Part shown: in pieces, positions 53,501-60,495 of the stretch
Numbering within the stretch: the stretch's first letter is position 1
Layout: every line of letters starts with the position of its first letter
NCBI GenBank assembly: GCA_964406105.1
Contig: CAYOQK010000024.1
Location: 34,248-98,247 of the forward strand
Source: WGAB01 sp964406105
Lineage (GTDB): Bacteria > Hydrothermota > Hydrothermia > WGAB01
Direction of reading: 5' to 3'
Length of the DNA: 64,000 nucleotides
Notes under the pieces: model-generated
The model's database searches: none
What the model saw: the letters and a program-made list of their open reading frames with translations, nothing else
Told to the model about the DNA's origin: nothing
Program-made: the position numbers and the translations under genes

Positions 53501-55533
53501 ACGTGGAAAACTCTGAGGACTGGGTGCTGAATACCTGGCCCGACAGTTCGGAAATCCGGAGGTACCCACCGGTCCTCCTGGCGGAATCCAGCGATACCCT
53601 GTGGCTGGTCCACTGGATTGCCAGGGCCGACTCGCAGGCCTGGCTTTTGGGGTATCGGCTCCTTGGCACCTCGGTGGAGATTGACACCTTGGCCACCTCT
53701 CCTCTGGCCCCCTCCCCCTACAGTGTTCCCTCTCTGGCTCGCACCCCCGAAGACCTGTGGATGGCATGGTTTCAGCCGGTAGGCATCTCTCATCTGCTGT
53801 TGGTGGCTCCTGGTTTCACAAAGGCCCCACCTGAAACCGTGGCTGTGCTCACGGACCCTGGCAATGGCCCTACTCTGCTGGCCGATCAGCACCGGTTGTA
53901 CGTCGCTTGGGAAACCGAGGGTTCTGTATGGTACTCCCTGCGAGAGGGAGGGCTTTGGCGTCCACCGGAGCTGGTGGATTCCAGCGTGGGGCACCCGGTG
54001 TTCCTTAGCCCTCAACACCTGTTGGTGAGCACCTTCGGCAAACGCCCCACGGTGGTCCTCTACACCTTCAACGGCGCACGGTTCAGCCGAGACCTAAACG
54101 TGAGTCCAGAGGGCAGTGGCTGGTATGGCACAGGTCGGGTGATCTCCGAAAGCCACGGCGCCTACGAAACCCAGGTGCTGTGGAGCGATGTGAACGGTGC
54201 GCCCTATCTTCGGGATACCCTGCTCCACTTACGTCCCCGTACCTTTGTCAACGGCCGAATCAGCGGGCTTACTTTCTGGCGAGACACCGTGTACGTCAAC
54301 GGCGACATCCTGGTGGACTCTGCGGCCGTGCTCCGGATCCTGCCAGGCACAGTGGTGCAAATCACCCCCCACTTTGACTATCTCCAAACGGGCCGAGATC
54401 CGCAGGCCACGGAGATCGTGGTTCAAGGCACCCTGGTGGCCTACGGAGAACACCGAAACCCGGTGACGTTCCAGGGTGAGGGCACCCCAGGCTCCTGGCT
54501 GGGTCTTCGCGTGGAACCCGGCGGCACAGACACCTTGGTGAACGTCCACCTCCTGGACGCTGAGCACGGCGTCGTAGCCTTGGCAGGCACGGAGATCTTC
54601 TTAGATTCCGTGCACATGATTCAACTCTCCGGCTGGTCGGTGTATGCCCAGGGAGCCACTGTGGAGATCTTGAACGGCTATCTTTACGGCCCTTGGGGTA
54701 TTGCCTTGGACCAATGCCATGGACGGGTGCAGGGGAACACCCTACGCGGCCAACCCCATGCCCTCACGGTGCGAGATCCCTCAGGCTACCTGTTGGTACA
54801 GAAAAACTCGGTGTTTGTGGTTGGACCTGTGGGCTTTCTGTTGGAAAACACGGGGCGTCGGGTGGACCTTTTCCAAAACACCGTGTACGGTGCTGACATT
54901 GGCCTGCTGCTGATCAACAGTTCCCCCTTAATGGATCAAAACCGGATTTTCCTAAGCCAGGTGGCCTCGGTGTGGACTGTGGGCAACTCCCAACCCCGGC
55001 TGTACCGCAATTTCCTCCACGCGCGCCGGCTCACCGTGGTGGCCACGGACGGTAGCCGTCCCCTTCTGGGTGAAGATTCAGACAGCCACTCGGGAAACAA
55101 CACCGTGGTGGGCGATTCCCTACGGGTGGCCTATGTGCCCACCGGGCCCACTGCTGCTCCCTTAAGGGCAGAAAACAACTGGTGGGGCACCACCACCCCA
55201 GGGCCGAGCCTGTTCCTTGGTCCTGTGGACTATGTGCCCTACCTTCAGGGCCCGCCGGAGGCGTTCTCCCAAGGTTCTGCCCAACCCCTCCAGGCGACGA
55301 TCCCCACTTTGGTCCGCCGCACCCTCAGGGTCCGGCTCGCCTCACCCGTGGACCAATCCTTGACCTACGCAGTATACGACATCACTGGGCGGCAAGTGGT
55401 TCGTGGCCTGTGGCCCCTCTCCTCCTTGGAGATCCGCATCCCCGTGGCACACCTCCCGGCCGGCGTATACTTTCTTACGCTCTGGGACCCTCATGAATCC
55501 GTGGTTCTGCACAGGAGGTTTGTGAAACTATGA
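50545..55533 (+). CDS. Giant secreted heparinase II/III-like and beta-helix protein with T9SS-type C-terminus
   Basis: The protein has 1662 residues. A signal peptide (about 1-24) is followed by a jelly-roll-like region (about 25-235). A helical toroid then runs to about 560 and a beta-sandwich with HNHLDNNTLFLGLGDRWLV (His near 629) to about 830; together these resemble heparinase II/III-type polysaccharide lyases. A sialidase/propeller-like stretch (about 900-1220) and a right-handed beta-helix (about 1235-1565) come next. The last 70 residues (VYDITGRQVV...LPAGVYFLTLWD...RRFVKL) match T9SS type A sorting domains. It is probably exported and anchored on the surface to degrade acidic polysaccharides. 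The substrate is unknown. Confidence 0.8.
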   Translation: MKYRLSWLGVSLGVLLLGAPSLFSRVLWWENLEDSTLARMSWSGQVSLEYDPPYVQDDPAGFRRQNHGLVSLRLEGLADDSTWVRWPALAQGVPLALLEVYVNLPEAGLETALWRLGRLDVEILALGTSRYALRVSDALGSHLFSEDTLILVPDTVVHPQNWYRLQVLFTDTLDYLFINGYRVGQGFLPRDTLLPDSVTWVIPAGNLGSLLLDDYVVSVPDTGLHPNLLFAPEDIPILLAKTTDTYTGTSGIAPAELWDTIAVRAQRYLNTDTLVLLDGEVRYPYPFPWPPPLWSGLLYQAYIPQWVQFEGFVYALTGDTAHAHKVRNILWSLSNWPQLEWPFYYHNPTPLYMETDGFHYLLVLTLGYDLVYNALSDVDRMSIENAILVKGVQQADLSLRIGNLSRRPVRSNKALVGATALLLACLTVEDSAYTAEPRSVAIQTFEDFFSHPEESFNPTTGDARENSFYASYALAHVALAAEALERRGQSRLREALTPFVRYRASLALPGLRSYPPVGDNSAVLYGFMEQTPELLAYLASRSHNALAQWYLAGISSYTFDYGQGLWGDYIHFGTFLWLDNTQPTASPADLGLPRVQRFPVVGLAMYRSGWQDPRSLTVFLKSRDAGAYHNHLDNNTLFLGLGDRWLVGEDTYRHLPYTERHSTLWVFYQNDTLGQVGRADGGTLRDPFQDSVSVLLEGEAQGSYQTVSLFRRRVWILPADTLVVVWDRIESPETYPARYQLRYHLFGTPYWQGDTLNLLQDSLHLRMLWRSAFATHQGLEFRPTDTVWTITSLHDSTEFEGAAIFDLSAAVSEFPEPFQTQVGHGFRYLHHRLLEVEAAYRDSFQLPENHGTQAYWLLLNLRPNTSYALAYAGDSTAGYDTLTTDGYGRASFVLQAPEDTLEVYVFWRGKPQAPTRPVVPNRIHGETPALEWWTYEVHHQVFAVETRHQNTYWLDFGEMPTITHTHTPRVAYYQRRRGRWNLTLRNVENSEDWVLNTWPDSSEIRRYPPVLLAESSDTLWLVHWIARADSQAWLLGYRLLGTSVEIDTLATSPLAPSPYSVPSLARTPEDLWMAWFQPVGISHLLLVAPGFTKAPPETVAVLTDPGNGPTLLADQHRLYVAWETEGSVWYSLREGGLWRPPELVDSSVGHPVFLSPQHLLVSTFGKRPTVVLYTFNGARFSRDLNVSPEGSGWYGTGRVISESHGAYETQVLWSDVNGAPYLRDTLLHLRPRTFVNGRISGLTFWRDTVYVNGDILVDSAAVLRILPGTVVQITPHFDYLQTGRDPQATEIVVQGTLVAYGEHRNPVTFQGEGTPGSWLGLRVEPGGTDTLVNVHLLDAEHGVVALAGTEIFLDSVHMIQLSGWSVYAQGATVEILNGYLYGPWGIALDQCHGRVQGNTLRGQPHALTVRDPSGYLLVQKNSVFVVGPVGFLLENTGRRVDLFQNTVYGADIGLLLINSSPLMDQNRIFLSQVASVWTVGNSQPRLYRNFLHARRLTVVATDGSRPLLGEDSDSHSGNNTVVGDSLRVAYVPTGPTAAPLRAENNWWGTTTPGPSLFLGPVDYVPYLQGPPEAFSQGSAQPLQATIPTLVRRTLRVRLASPVDQSLTYAVYDITGRQVVRGLWPLSSLEIRIPVAHLPAGVYFLTLWDPHESVVLHRRFVKL

Positions 55534-56081
55534 GCCTGGTGCTCACGTGGGTGTTGCTGGCCCAAACCTTCCAAACCCTGAAGGTTCAACCGGATCAGGT
55601 GATCCTCCTTTCCACCACAAAGCCCCGGGTGGTCAGCCGCATCTTACTGCACTTTCCTCTGGACTCATTGGATCCTCAGCGTGTCGTGGAGGCTCGGCTG
55701 GAGTTTACCAGCCCGGAGGGTCTGCCGTACCATCGCCGTATCCTTCTGCAGGTGGTCCCCGTGACCACGCCTTGGGATCCCAGCACCGTGTCCTGGACCG
55801 TTCCCTGGGCCACACCAGGCGGAGACTTTGATGCCACTGTATCCCGGTACTTGGCTCTACCCGCTGCGGGCCAACGGGTGCAGGTGGACATCACCCTGTT
55901 TGTACGGAACGTTCACCTGTACCCTGGCCTTTTGATCAAACCCCCACCCTTTCAAGGGCTGGGCTTCGGGGACGTGGGGCGTCGGCTTCTGGAGGCGTTG
56001 AAAAACTCCACCCTCCACCTGCAAATGGCCCCCACCGAGGGCTCAGCCGACACTTTGATCCGCACATTTCCTAAGGAGTAG
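55530..56081 (+). CDS. Small exported protein, DNRLRE/CBM96-like
   Basis: The 183-residue protein has a short signal peptide (MSLVLTWVLLAQTFQ). The body has the beta-sandwich pattern of DNRLRE/CBM96-type domains: RILLHFPLDSLDP, VVEARLEF, PWDPSTVSWTVPW and VQVDITLFVRN. These domains often bind carbohydrate or structure secreted proteins, so it may assist the polysaccharide-active partner encoded upstream (ATGA overlap). It has no catalytic motif. It ends in an 11-base convergent overlap with rsmE. Confidence 0.6.
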   Translation: MSLVLTWVLLAQTFQTLKVQPDQVILLSTTKPRVVSRILLHFPLDSLDPQRVVEARLEFTSPEGLPYHRRILLQVVPVTTPWDPSTVSWTVPWATPGGDFDATVSRYLALPAAGQRVQVDITLFVRNVHLYPGLLIKPPPFQGLGFGDVGRRLLEALKNSTLHLQMAPTEGSADTLIRTFPKE

Positions 56082-56793
56082 AGAGTTCGCCCAAGCGGTG
56101 CATGAGGAGGGCGAGGCCCACCAGGGCAGCGGTTTCCACCCGAAGGATTCGGGGACCCAACGAACATATCCGAAACCCCCGACGTTCCAAGGCCAAAACC
56201 TCGTCAGGTGTGAATCCACCCTCGGGCCCGACCACCAACACCTGATGCCGAGGTTCATCGGGAGCAGGGGGCTCCCTCACAGGCCAGGGAGAGCCCCCAG
56301 GGTGAAGCGCCCATCCCTGCCAGGAAGAGGGGAGTTGATCCAGAAGGTCGGCCAGGCGAAGGGGTGCGAGGATCTCGGGGATCCGAGCCCGTTGGCTTTG
56401 TTTCACAGCGCTTCGGGCAATGCGTTGCCAACGGGGCAAACGGCCTGCCTGGAGTCGTACAGAGCGATGGAACACCACGGGTACCAGCCGCTGGACCCCC
56501 AGTTCCACAGCCTTTTCCACCAGGAAATCCATGCGATCTCCTCGGGGCACGGCTACAGCGAGCACCACGTGCCACACGGGTTCGTTGGCAGGCAAGGGGT
56601 TCAACAGGAGAAACTCGGCTTCTTCTCGTCGGCGGTCCACCCGTTGAAGCCGAGCCCGGTATGCGTGGCCTTGGCCATCCACCAGCCGAACCTCTTGGCC
56701 AGGTTGCAAACGCAGTACCCGAAGAGCGTGATGGAACTCCTCGCCCCGAAGCCATCCCCTTTCCCCCTGGATCTCACCGATGAAGGTATCCAT
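56071..56793 (-). CDS. rsmE: 16S rRNA (uracil(1498)-N3)-methyltransferase
   Basis: The 240-residue protein has an N-terminal PUA-like domain (about 1-70: RGEEFHHALRVLRLQPGQEV). The SPOUT methyltransferase domain contains EKAVELGVQRLVPV, KQSQRARIPEI, VVGPEGGFTPDEV and LGPRILRVETAALVGL. It methylates U1498 of 16S rRNA. The ATG at 56793 is chosen because a TACAAT ends 7 bases upstream. Longer frames would extend into a 40-base palindrome. Confidence 0.93.
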   Translation of the reverse strand: MDTFIGEIQGERGWLRGEEFHHALRVLRLQPGQEVRLVDGQGHAYRARLQRVDRRREEAEFLLLNPLPANEPVWHVVLAVAVPRGDRMDFLVEKAVELGVQRLVPVVFHRSVRLQAGRLPRWQRIARSAVKQSQRARIPEILAPLRLADLLDQLPSSWQGWALHPGGSPWPVREPPAPDEPRHQVLVVGPEGGFTPDEVLALERRGFRICSLGPRILRVETAALVGLALLMHRLGELSTP

Positions 56794-56800
56794 GGCCTTG

Positions 56801-56806
56801 ATTGTA
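56801..56806 (-). promoter_or_regulatory. -10 box before rsmE, leaderless type
   Basis: TACAAT on the minus strand (56806-56801) ends 7 bases before the ATG and there is no Shine-Dalgarno. The -35 position falls inside the adjacent palindrome. Confidence 0.4.
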
Positions 56807-56815
56807 GCGCACGAA

Positions 56816-56855
56816 ACCCTGTGGTGGCCGCCCGTACGGGCGGCCACCACAGGGT
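56816..56855 (-). terminator. Perfect 40-base palindrome between the FecR gene and rsmE
   Basis: Two exact 20-base arms meet at a GTAC centre (56835/56836). On the minus strand the stem is followed by TTTCG, so it can end the FecR-gene transcript, but the T-run is short. It is the longest perfect palindrome I saw in the window. Confidence 0.6.
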
Positions 56856-56871
56856 GGAAGGGCTCACCAGT

Positions 56872-58434
56872 TCAACGGCCCGAAGGAGCCTTGAACAGGG
56901 AGGAGGGCAACTTCGGCAATTTCCTTTTGTCGTCCTTTGGTGTGCGTACAGGAACCTTCTTGGACTTCCCTTTGGAGGACTTCCGATCCTTGGGGGTCCG
57001 CTTGAGGACCGATTCAAAGCTCCGCCGGATCCACCGGTGATCCTCGGTTTTCCTGACGCTCACCCTGGGTCTCTCGGAACGGGTCCGGAGGCGTGAATCC
57101 TCCCTCGGCAGAATCCGCAAGCCGGATTCTACAGTTCGCGAAGGCTGACGGTACCGCCGATCCTGCACCCTGGCCTTGCTCCGGGCCTCAACCTTACGGT
57201 CCCGAGTTCCCCGCACCGTTGGGGAGGGCTGCAGAACGCCCTTCTCTTGGTGTCTTGAACTCCTGTGGCTCGTGAGGGCACGCTGATCTGGTGCTTTGGC
57301 CCGCAGCAGAGGTTTCCCCTTGACGATGTTCCGGGAACCCGAGGCAGGAGACAGATGCAGCTCATGGCTCCAACTGCGATCTGGCACTCGGGCCAGTCGC
57401 ACCTCCTTGTAGGGCACCACCGGGTGCTTTGTGAGGTCTACTCCGTGGGGGATCCGAGGGTGCAAGAAAGAGTTTCGGGATACGGCGATCCAAGCGGTTT
57501 GTTTCCCCACACGCGCAGGCCGATCGTTTGGCCCTAAGGGAGCCCAAGCCACCACACCGTCGTAGGTATGCCAAGCCACCCAACCCCCTCGGAAGGTGCC
57601 CCCAGGGATCCACACCCAGCCGTGGCCTGGAACATGGACCCATCGGCCGTAGTGATAAGGCACCCAGCCCCAGGGTTCGTAGGACACCCATACCCAACCG
57701 ATGTCCACGTAGAACACCCAATGGCCGTAGAGGTAAGGACGCCAAGAGGCGGCCACAATGGTGCGGGGCACCCATACCCAGCCATAGGGAGAAAGCCAGA
57801 TCCATCGGCCGTGCAGGCTGAGGTCTACCAGCCCGATCCAGATCCCCGAAGGCACATAGGGCACCACTTCCACCGTTACGTAGATCCGTTCCCGTCGGTG
57901 GCACCACCGGTAAAAGTCGTCGTCAAAAGCGTAGGAGCGGTACGTAATGTAACCAAAGGGATCCAGTTCCAGCGATTCGCCCTCGTGCAGCACGGTGCTG
58001 GCCTCATCGGTGTCTACCTCCAATCGGCCGTCGGTAACCCGGGCGTACACGAACCCGTTCTTTTGAACCCGAAGCCGGACAGCCCCATCGCCTCGGATCC
58101 GCAGGAACCCCTGGGGCACTTGCAACAGGACATCTGAATCCTCGGTTCGGTTCCGTACGTACACCCGTCCCTTGACCACCTCCAACACCCGGCGCTCTTC
58201 GGAGATCTCGTGGAACCACACCTTGGAGTCGTGGCCGATCCACACTACGGTGCCGTAGCTGAGTTCCACTTCCACCCGGCCATCCTGGGTTTCCACCAGA
58301 TCCCCCGGCTCAATCAGAAAGTTGGGCAGCAGGGGTTGCGTTTCCTCGGCCAGGAGATACGCCTCCCCCTGCACCTCACTCACCCGGCCAAAGTGGGCGG
58401 TCATGATACTGGCCAAAATCAAGAGCGGGATCAT
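56872..58434 (-). CDS. FecR-domain/DUF6600-type exported protein with basic tail
   Basis: The 520-residue protein has a signal peptide (MIPLLILASIMTAHFG) and a FecR-like beta domain (about 15-160: PGDLVETQDGRVEVELSYGT, GRVYVRN, GESLELDPFGY). A Trp/Tyr/Pro-rich repeat region (about 190-330; GWVWVP, GHWVFYVD, GWVPYHYGRWVHVPG) is typical of DUF6600 proteins. The last 170 residues or so are very rich in Arg and Lys and probably disordered. Family members are envelope proteins of unknown function, sometimes linked to extracytoplasmic sigma-factor systems; none is visible here. It overlaps the FnIII lipoprotein gene by ATGA. Confidence 0.75.
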   Translation of the reverse strand: MIPLLILASIMTAHFGRVSEVQGEAYLLAEETQPLLPNFLIEPGDLVETQDGRVEVELSYGTVVWIGHDSKVWFHEISEERRVLEVVKGRVYVRNRTEDSDVLLQVPQGFLRIRGDGAVRLRVQKNGFVYARVTDGRLEVDTDEASTVLHEGESLELDPFGYITYRSYAFDDDFYRWCHRRERIYVTVEVVPYVPSGIWIGLVDLSLHGRWIWLSPYGWVWVPRTIVAASWRPYLYGHWVFYVDIGWVWVSYEPWGWVPYHYGRWVHVPGHGWVWIPGGTFRGGWVAWHTYDGVVAWAPLGPNDRPARVGKQTAWIAVSRNSFLHPRIPHGVDLTKHPVVPYKEVRLARVPDRSWSHELHLSPASGSRNIVKGKPLLRAKAPDQRALTSHRSSRHQEKGVLQPSPTVRGTRDRKVEARSKARVQDRRYRQPSRTVESGLRILPREDSRLRTRSERPRVSVRKTEDHRWIRRSFESVLKRTPKDRKSSKGKSKKVPVRTPKDDKRKLPKLPSSLFKAPSGR

Positions 58435-59228
58435 TGCTGTTCACCTCCTCCAATCCGGTGGGAGGGCAGGCGGAGTTCCCGGTTATTGGGATCCACCTGC
58501 CAAGCCCAGTGAAACACGAGAGCGTCGTCCCCTTGCTCCACCACCCAGACCTTGGCAAAGTGGTGGTCCTGGGTATAGAGCACGTACCCGTGGCCGGGGA
58601 CCACGGGCACCCGGCCGTCGTCATCCCAGCCATCCAAGGGCGCCTGATCAATCACGTCCATGTTGGGGATCGGGCCGAAGTCCAGGATCAAAGCACGAGG
58701 GGGCACCACCAGGTACAGGTCGCCCTGGGTTCCTTCCAGGTAAAAATCGCAGTCCGAAGAGGTATAAGGCACCACCGAAGCGGTGTTGAAATCAAAGCCT
58801 GAGGCTTCGGGGTAACGGTACCGGCTCCAGAGTACCACATTGTAGCCTTCTGGTCTGGGGGTATCGTGGATCACGGGCTCCGAGGGCTCGCTCTGGTTCC
58901 CCGCATGGTCCACAGCCACCACCGCGTAGTAATAGGTAACCCCATTGACCACATTGTCGTCGGCGAAGGCCAGGGTTTCGGTGTACCCCACCTCTTGGAA
59001 GGTCCCATACTCTGCGGTGTTCCTCAGGACAAGGTAGCCCTCCACATCCGTGGAGGGGCTGGGGTCCCAATACAGAAACACCACCCCGTCGCCGGTCACA
59101 CTGGACACGTTTTGGGGCGGCAGGGGTGGAGTTTGATCCACGCCCTCGCAAGCCAGGCCCCACCAGAGGGCCATGCTCACGGCCACAACGCGAAGGGTTC
59201 CTTGAGTCGTTCGTTTCATCCTTGTCAT
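58431..59228 (-). CDS. Fibronectin type III lipoprotein
   Basis: The 265-residue protein has an N-terminal signal with a lipobox-like WGLAC (Cys27). Residues about 33-115 are a fibronectin type III domain (PPQNVSSVTGDGVVFLYWD, YLVLRNTAEYGTF, TYYYAVVAVDHAGNQSEPS). The remaining 140 residues are beta-rich and unrecognised (YEPYVFYT-like turns, GHGYVLYTQDHHFAKVWVVE). FnIII domains are binding modules of surface and extracellular proteins. GGAGGTGA supports the ATG at 59228; an internal ATG at 59219 is the alternative. It is co-transcribed with the FecR-domain gene. Confidence 0.72.
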   Translation of the reverse strand: MTRMKRTTQGTLRVVAVSMALWWGLACEGVDQTPPLPPQNVSSVTGDGVVFLYWDPSPSTDVEGYLVLRNTAEYGTFQEVGYTETLAFADDNVVNGVTYYYAVVAVDHAGNQSEPSEPVIHDTPRPEGYNVVLWSRYRYPEASGFDFNTASVVPYTSSDCDFYLEGTQGDLYLVVPPRALILDFGPIPNMDVIDQAPLDGWDDDGRVPVVPGHGYVLYTQDHHFAKVWVVEQGDDALVFHWAWQVDPNNRELRLPSHRIGGGEQQ

Positions 59229-59314
59229 GGCTCACCTCCGCTTCGGGAAAGAGCAAATCCCCTGCCAAATCCACTATCTGTTGATGCCCAAGGGGTTAGA
59301 AAAGAGCCGGGGAT

Positions 59315-59339
59315 GGATTGCACAGATTTTGTGCAATCC
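59315..59339. promoter_or_regulatory. Inverted repeat (possible operator) upstream of the Fe-S scaffold gene
   Basis: GGATTGCACA (59315-59324) and TGTGCAATCC (59330-59339) are perfect complements separated by GATTT. The dyad lies about 60 bases upstream of the scaffold-gene start in a divergent intergenic region, the usual place for a dimeric regulator. A hairpin role is also possible. Confidence 0.5.
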
Positions 59340-59388
59340 CTGGGGATTCCGCGGGCCTCGCCCTGCTGCAGGGATGTGCAGGGCGGGG

Positions 59389-59394
59389 TATAAT
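59389..59394 (+). promoter_or_regulatory. -10 box of the Fe-S scaffold gene, leaderless type
   Basis: A perfect TATAAT ends 6 bases before the ATG at 59401 with no Shine-Dalgarno, so the mRNA should begin at the start codon. The -35 hexamer is poor, which suggests an activator or an alternative factor at the nearby dyad. Confidence 0.6.
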
Positions 59395-59400
59395 CTGGAC

Positions 59401-59799
59401 ATGGCGGACTTTGACATCTATGTGGAGCACATTCTGGACCATTACAAGAACCCCAGAAACCGGGGAACCATAGAGAACCCCGACCTGACCGCTCGCGACG
59501 GCAACCCGGTGTGCGGCGACGAGATCCGCATGGACTTCAAAGTGGAGGGCGACCGCATCGTGGACGTGAAATTCTCTGGTCACGGCTGCACCATTAGCCA
59601 GGCTTCGGCCTCTATCCTCACGGAAATGATCAAGGGGAAAACCCTGGACTTTGTGAAGAAACTCAAAAAGGACGATCTGTTGGAGGCCCTGGGAATTCCC
59701 ATCGGGCCCACCCGCCTGAAGTGTGCCCTGCTCAGCCTCAAGGTGGCTAAGGCCGCTGTGTACGGGCTGGATCGGGTGCGCGACGAAGACCTGGAATAA
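59401..59799 (+). CDS. IscU/SufU-type iron-sulfur cluster scaffold
   Basis: The 132-residue protein matches NifU-N/IscU/SufU scaffolds: YVEHILDHYKNPRNRG at the N-terminus, Cys38 with Asp40 (NPVCGDEIR), Cys63 (GHGCTISQASAS) and Cys108 (RLKCALLSL). These ligands hold the nascent cluster or, in SufU, zinc. The length is closest to IscU/SufU. No cysteine desulfurase is next to it, so it is probably supplied from elsewhere. An IspH and hydrogenase maturation genes (cluster consumers) are close by. The next gene starts 18 bases downstream. Confidence 0.9.
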   Translation: MADFDIYVEHILDHYKNPRNRGTIENPDLTARDGNPVCGDEIRMDFKVEGDRIVDVKFSGHGCTISQASASILTEMIKGKTLDFVKKLKKDDLLEALGIPIGPTRLKCALLSLKVAKAAVYGLDRVRDEDLE

Positions 59800-59817
59800 T
59801 TACAGGGAGGCAAACTC

Positions 59818-60429
59818 ATGACCCGAAGCCTTTGGCTATGGACACTGGTGGGGAGCCTACTGTGGGCCGCAGAGCCCTATTGGACCCCCTATGCCTTTAA
59901 AGGCACCGAACACTTCAAGTACACCCTCGTGCAATTGGACGCAGAGGGCCAAAGAACGACAGGTACCTATGTGATTGACATCTCTCGCCAGGGCGAGAAG
60001 TACCGCATCCACTTTGAGGGCAACTTTGGCGATAACGAAGGGAGTTTCACCACCACCACCGACAATCCGGAAGACATCGGCGGCATGCTCATGTTCCAAA
60101 CCATGATGAACCCATGGCTCGCTCCCTTAACCGCCACGCTATTCGCCCACTTCTTCGGTACCTTCGCCTTCACGGGTGTACTGATGGGCAATTGGGAGGT
60201 GGGCACCCAAGGCCGCTTCAAGGACGACAACGGTGTGACCGTGGAATACGCCATCCCCGACGAGTGCACCTACGCAGGCCAAACCGGTAGGCATCTGGTA
60301 GTTAAGGAAAACGGCCAGCTGCGGTACGAGTTGTGCGTGGCCAAAGAGGTTCCCCTTCCTCTTTACGAGAAGATCGTGGACGAAGACGGCGGTTATCTGG
60401 AACTCACCCTGGTGGAATACCACCCATAG
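59818..60429 (+). CDS. Exported protein of unknown function
   Basis: The 203-residue protein has a signal peptide (MTRSLWLWTLVGSLLWA). The body has beta strands typical of lipocalin-like or DUF-type periplasmic proteins (FKGTEHFKYTLVQLDAEGQ, GTYVIDISRQGEKYRIHFEG, GRHLVVKENGQLRYELCVAKEVPLP), with a more hydrophobic middle (MNPWLAPLTATLFAHFFGTF). I recognise no named family. GGGAGG lies before the ATG. It follows the Fe-S scaffold gene by 18 bases, but a functional link is not evident. Confidence 0.7.
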   Translation: MTRSLWLWTLVGSLLWAAEPYWTPYAFKGTEHFKYTLVQLDAEGQRTTGTYVIDISRQGEKYRIHFEGNFGDNEGSFTTTTDNPEDIGGMLMFQTMMNPWLAPLTATLFAHFFGTFAFTGVLMGNWEVGTQGRFKDDNGVTVEYAIPDECTYAGQTGRHLVVKENGQLRYELCVAKEVPLPLYEKIVDEDGGYLELTLVEYHP

Positions 60430-60464
60430 TCCAAGGCCCCAACGCGACCCCCATCTTCCTCGGG

Positions 60465-60481
60465 CCCCCAAGCGCCGGGGG
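60465..60481. terminator. Weak hairpin between convergent genes
   Basis: CCCCC (60465-60469) and GGGGG (60477-60481) can pair around a 7-base loop in the 66-base gap between convergent genes. There is no T-run on either strand. Confidence 0.25.
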
Positions 60482-60495
60482 ATGGAAAAGGCTTT

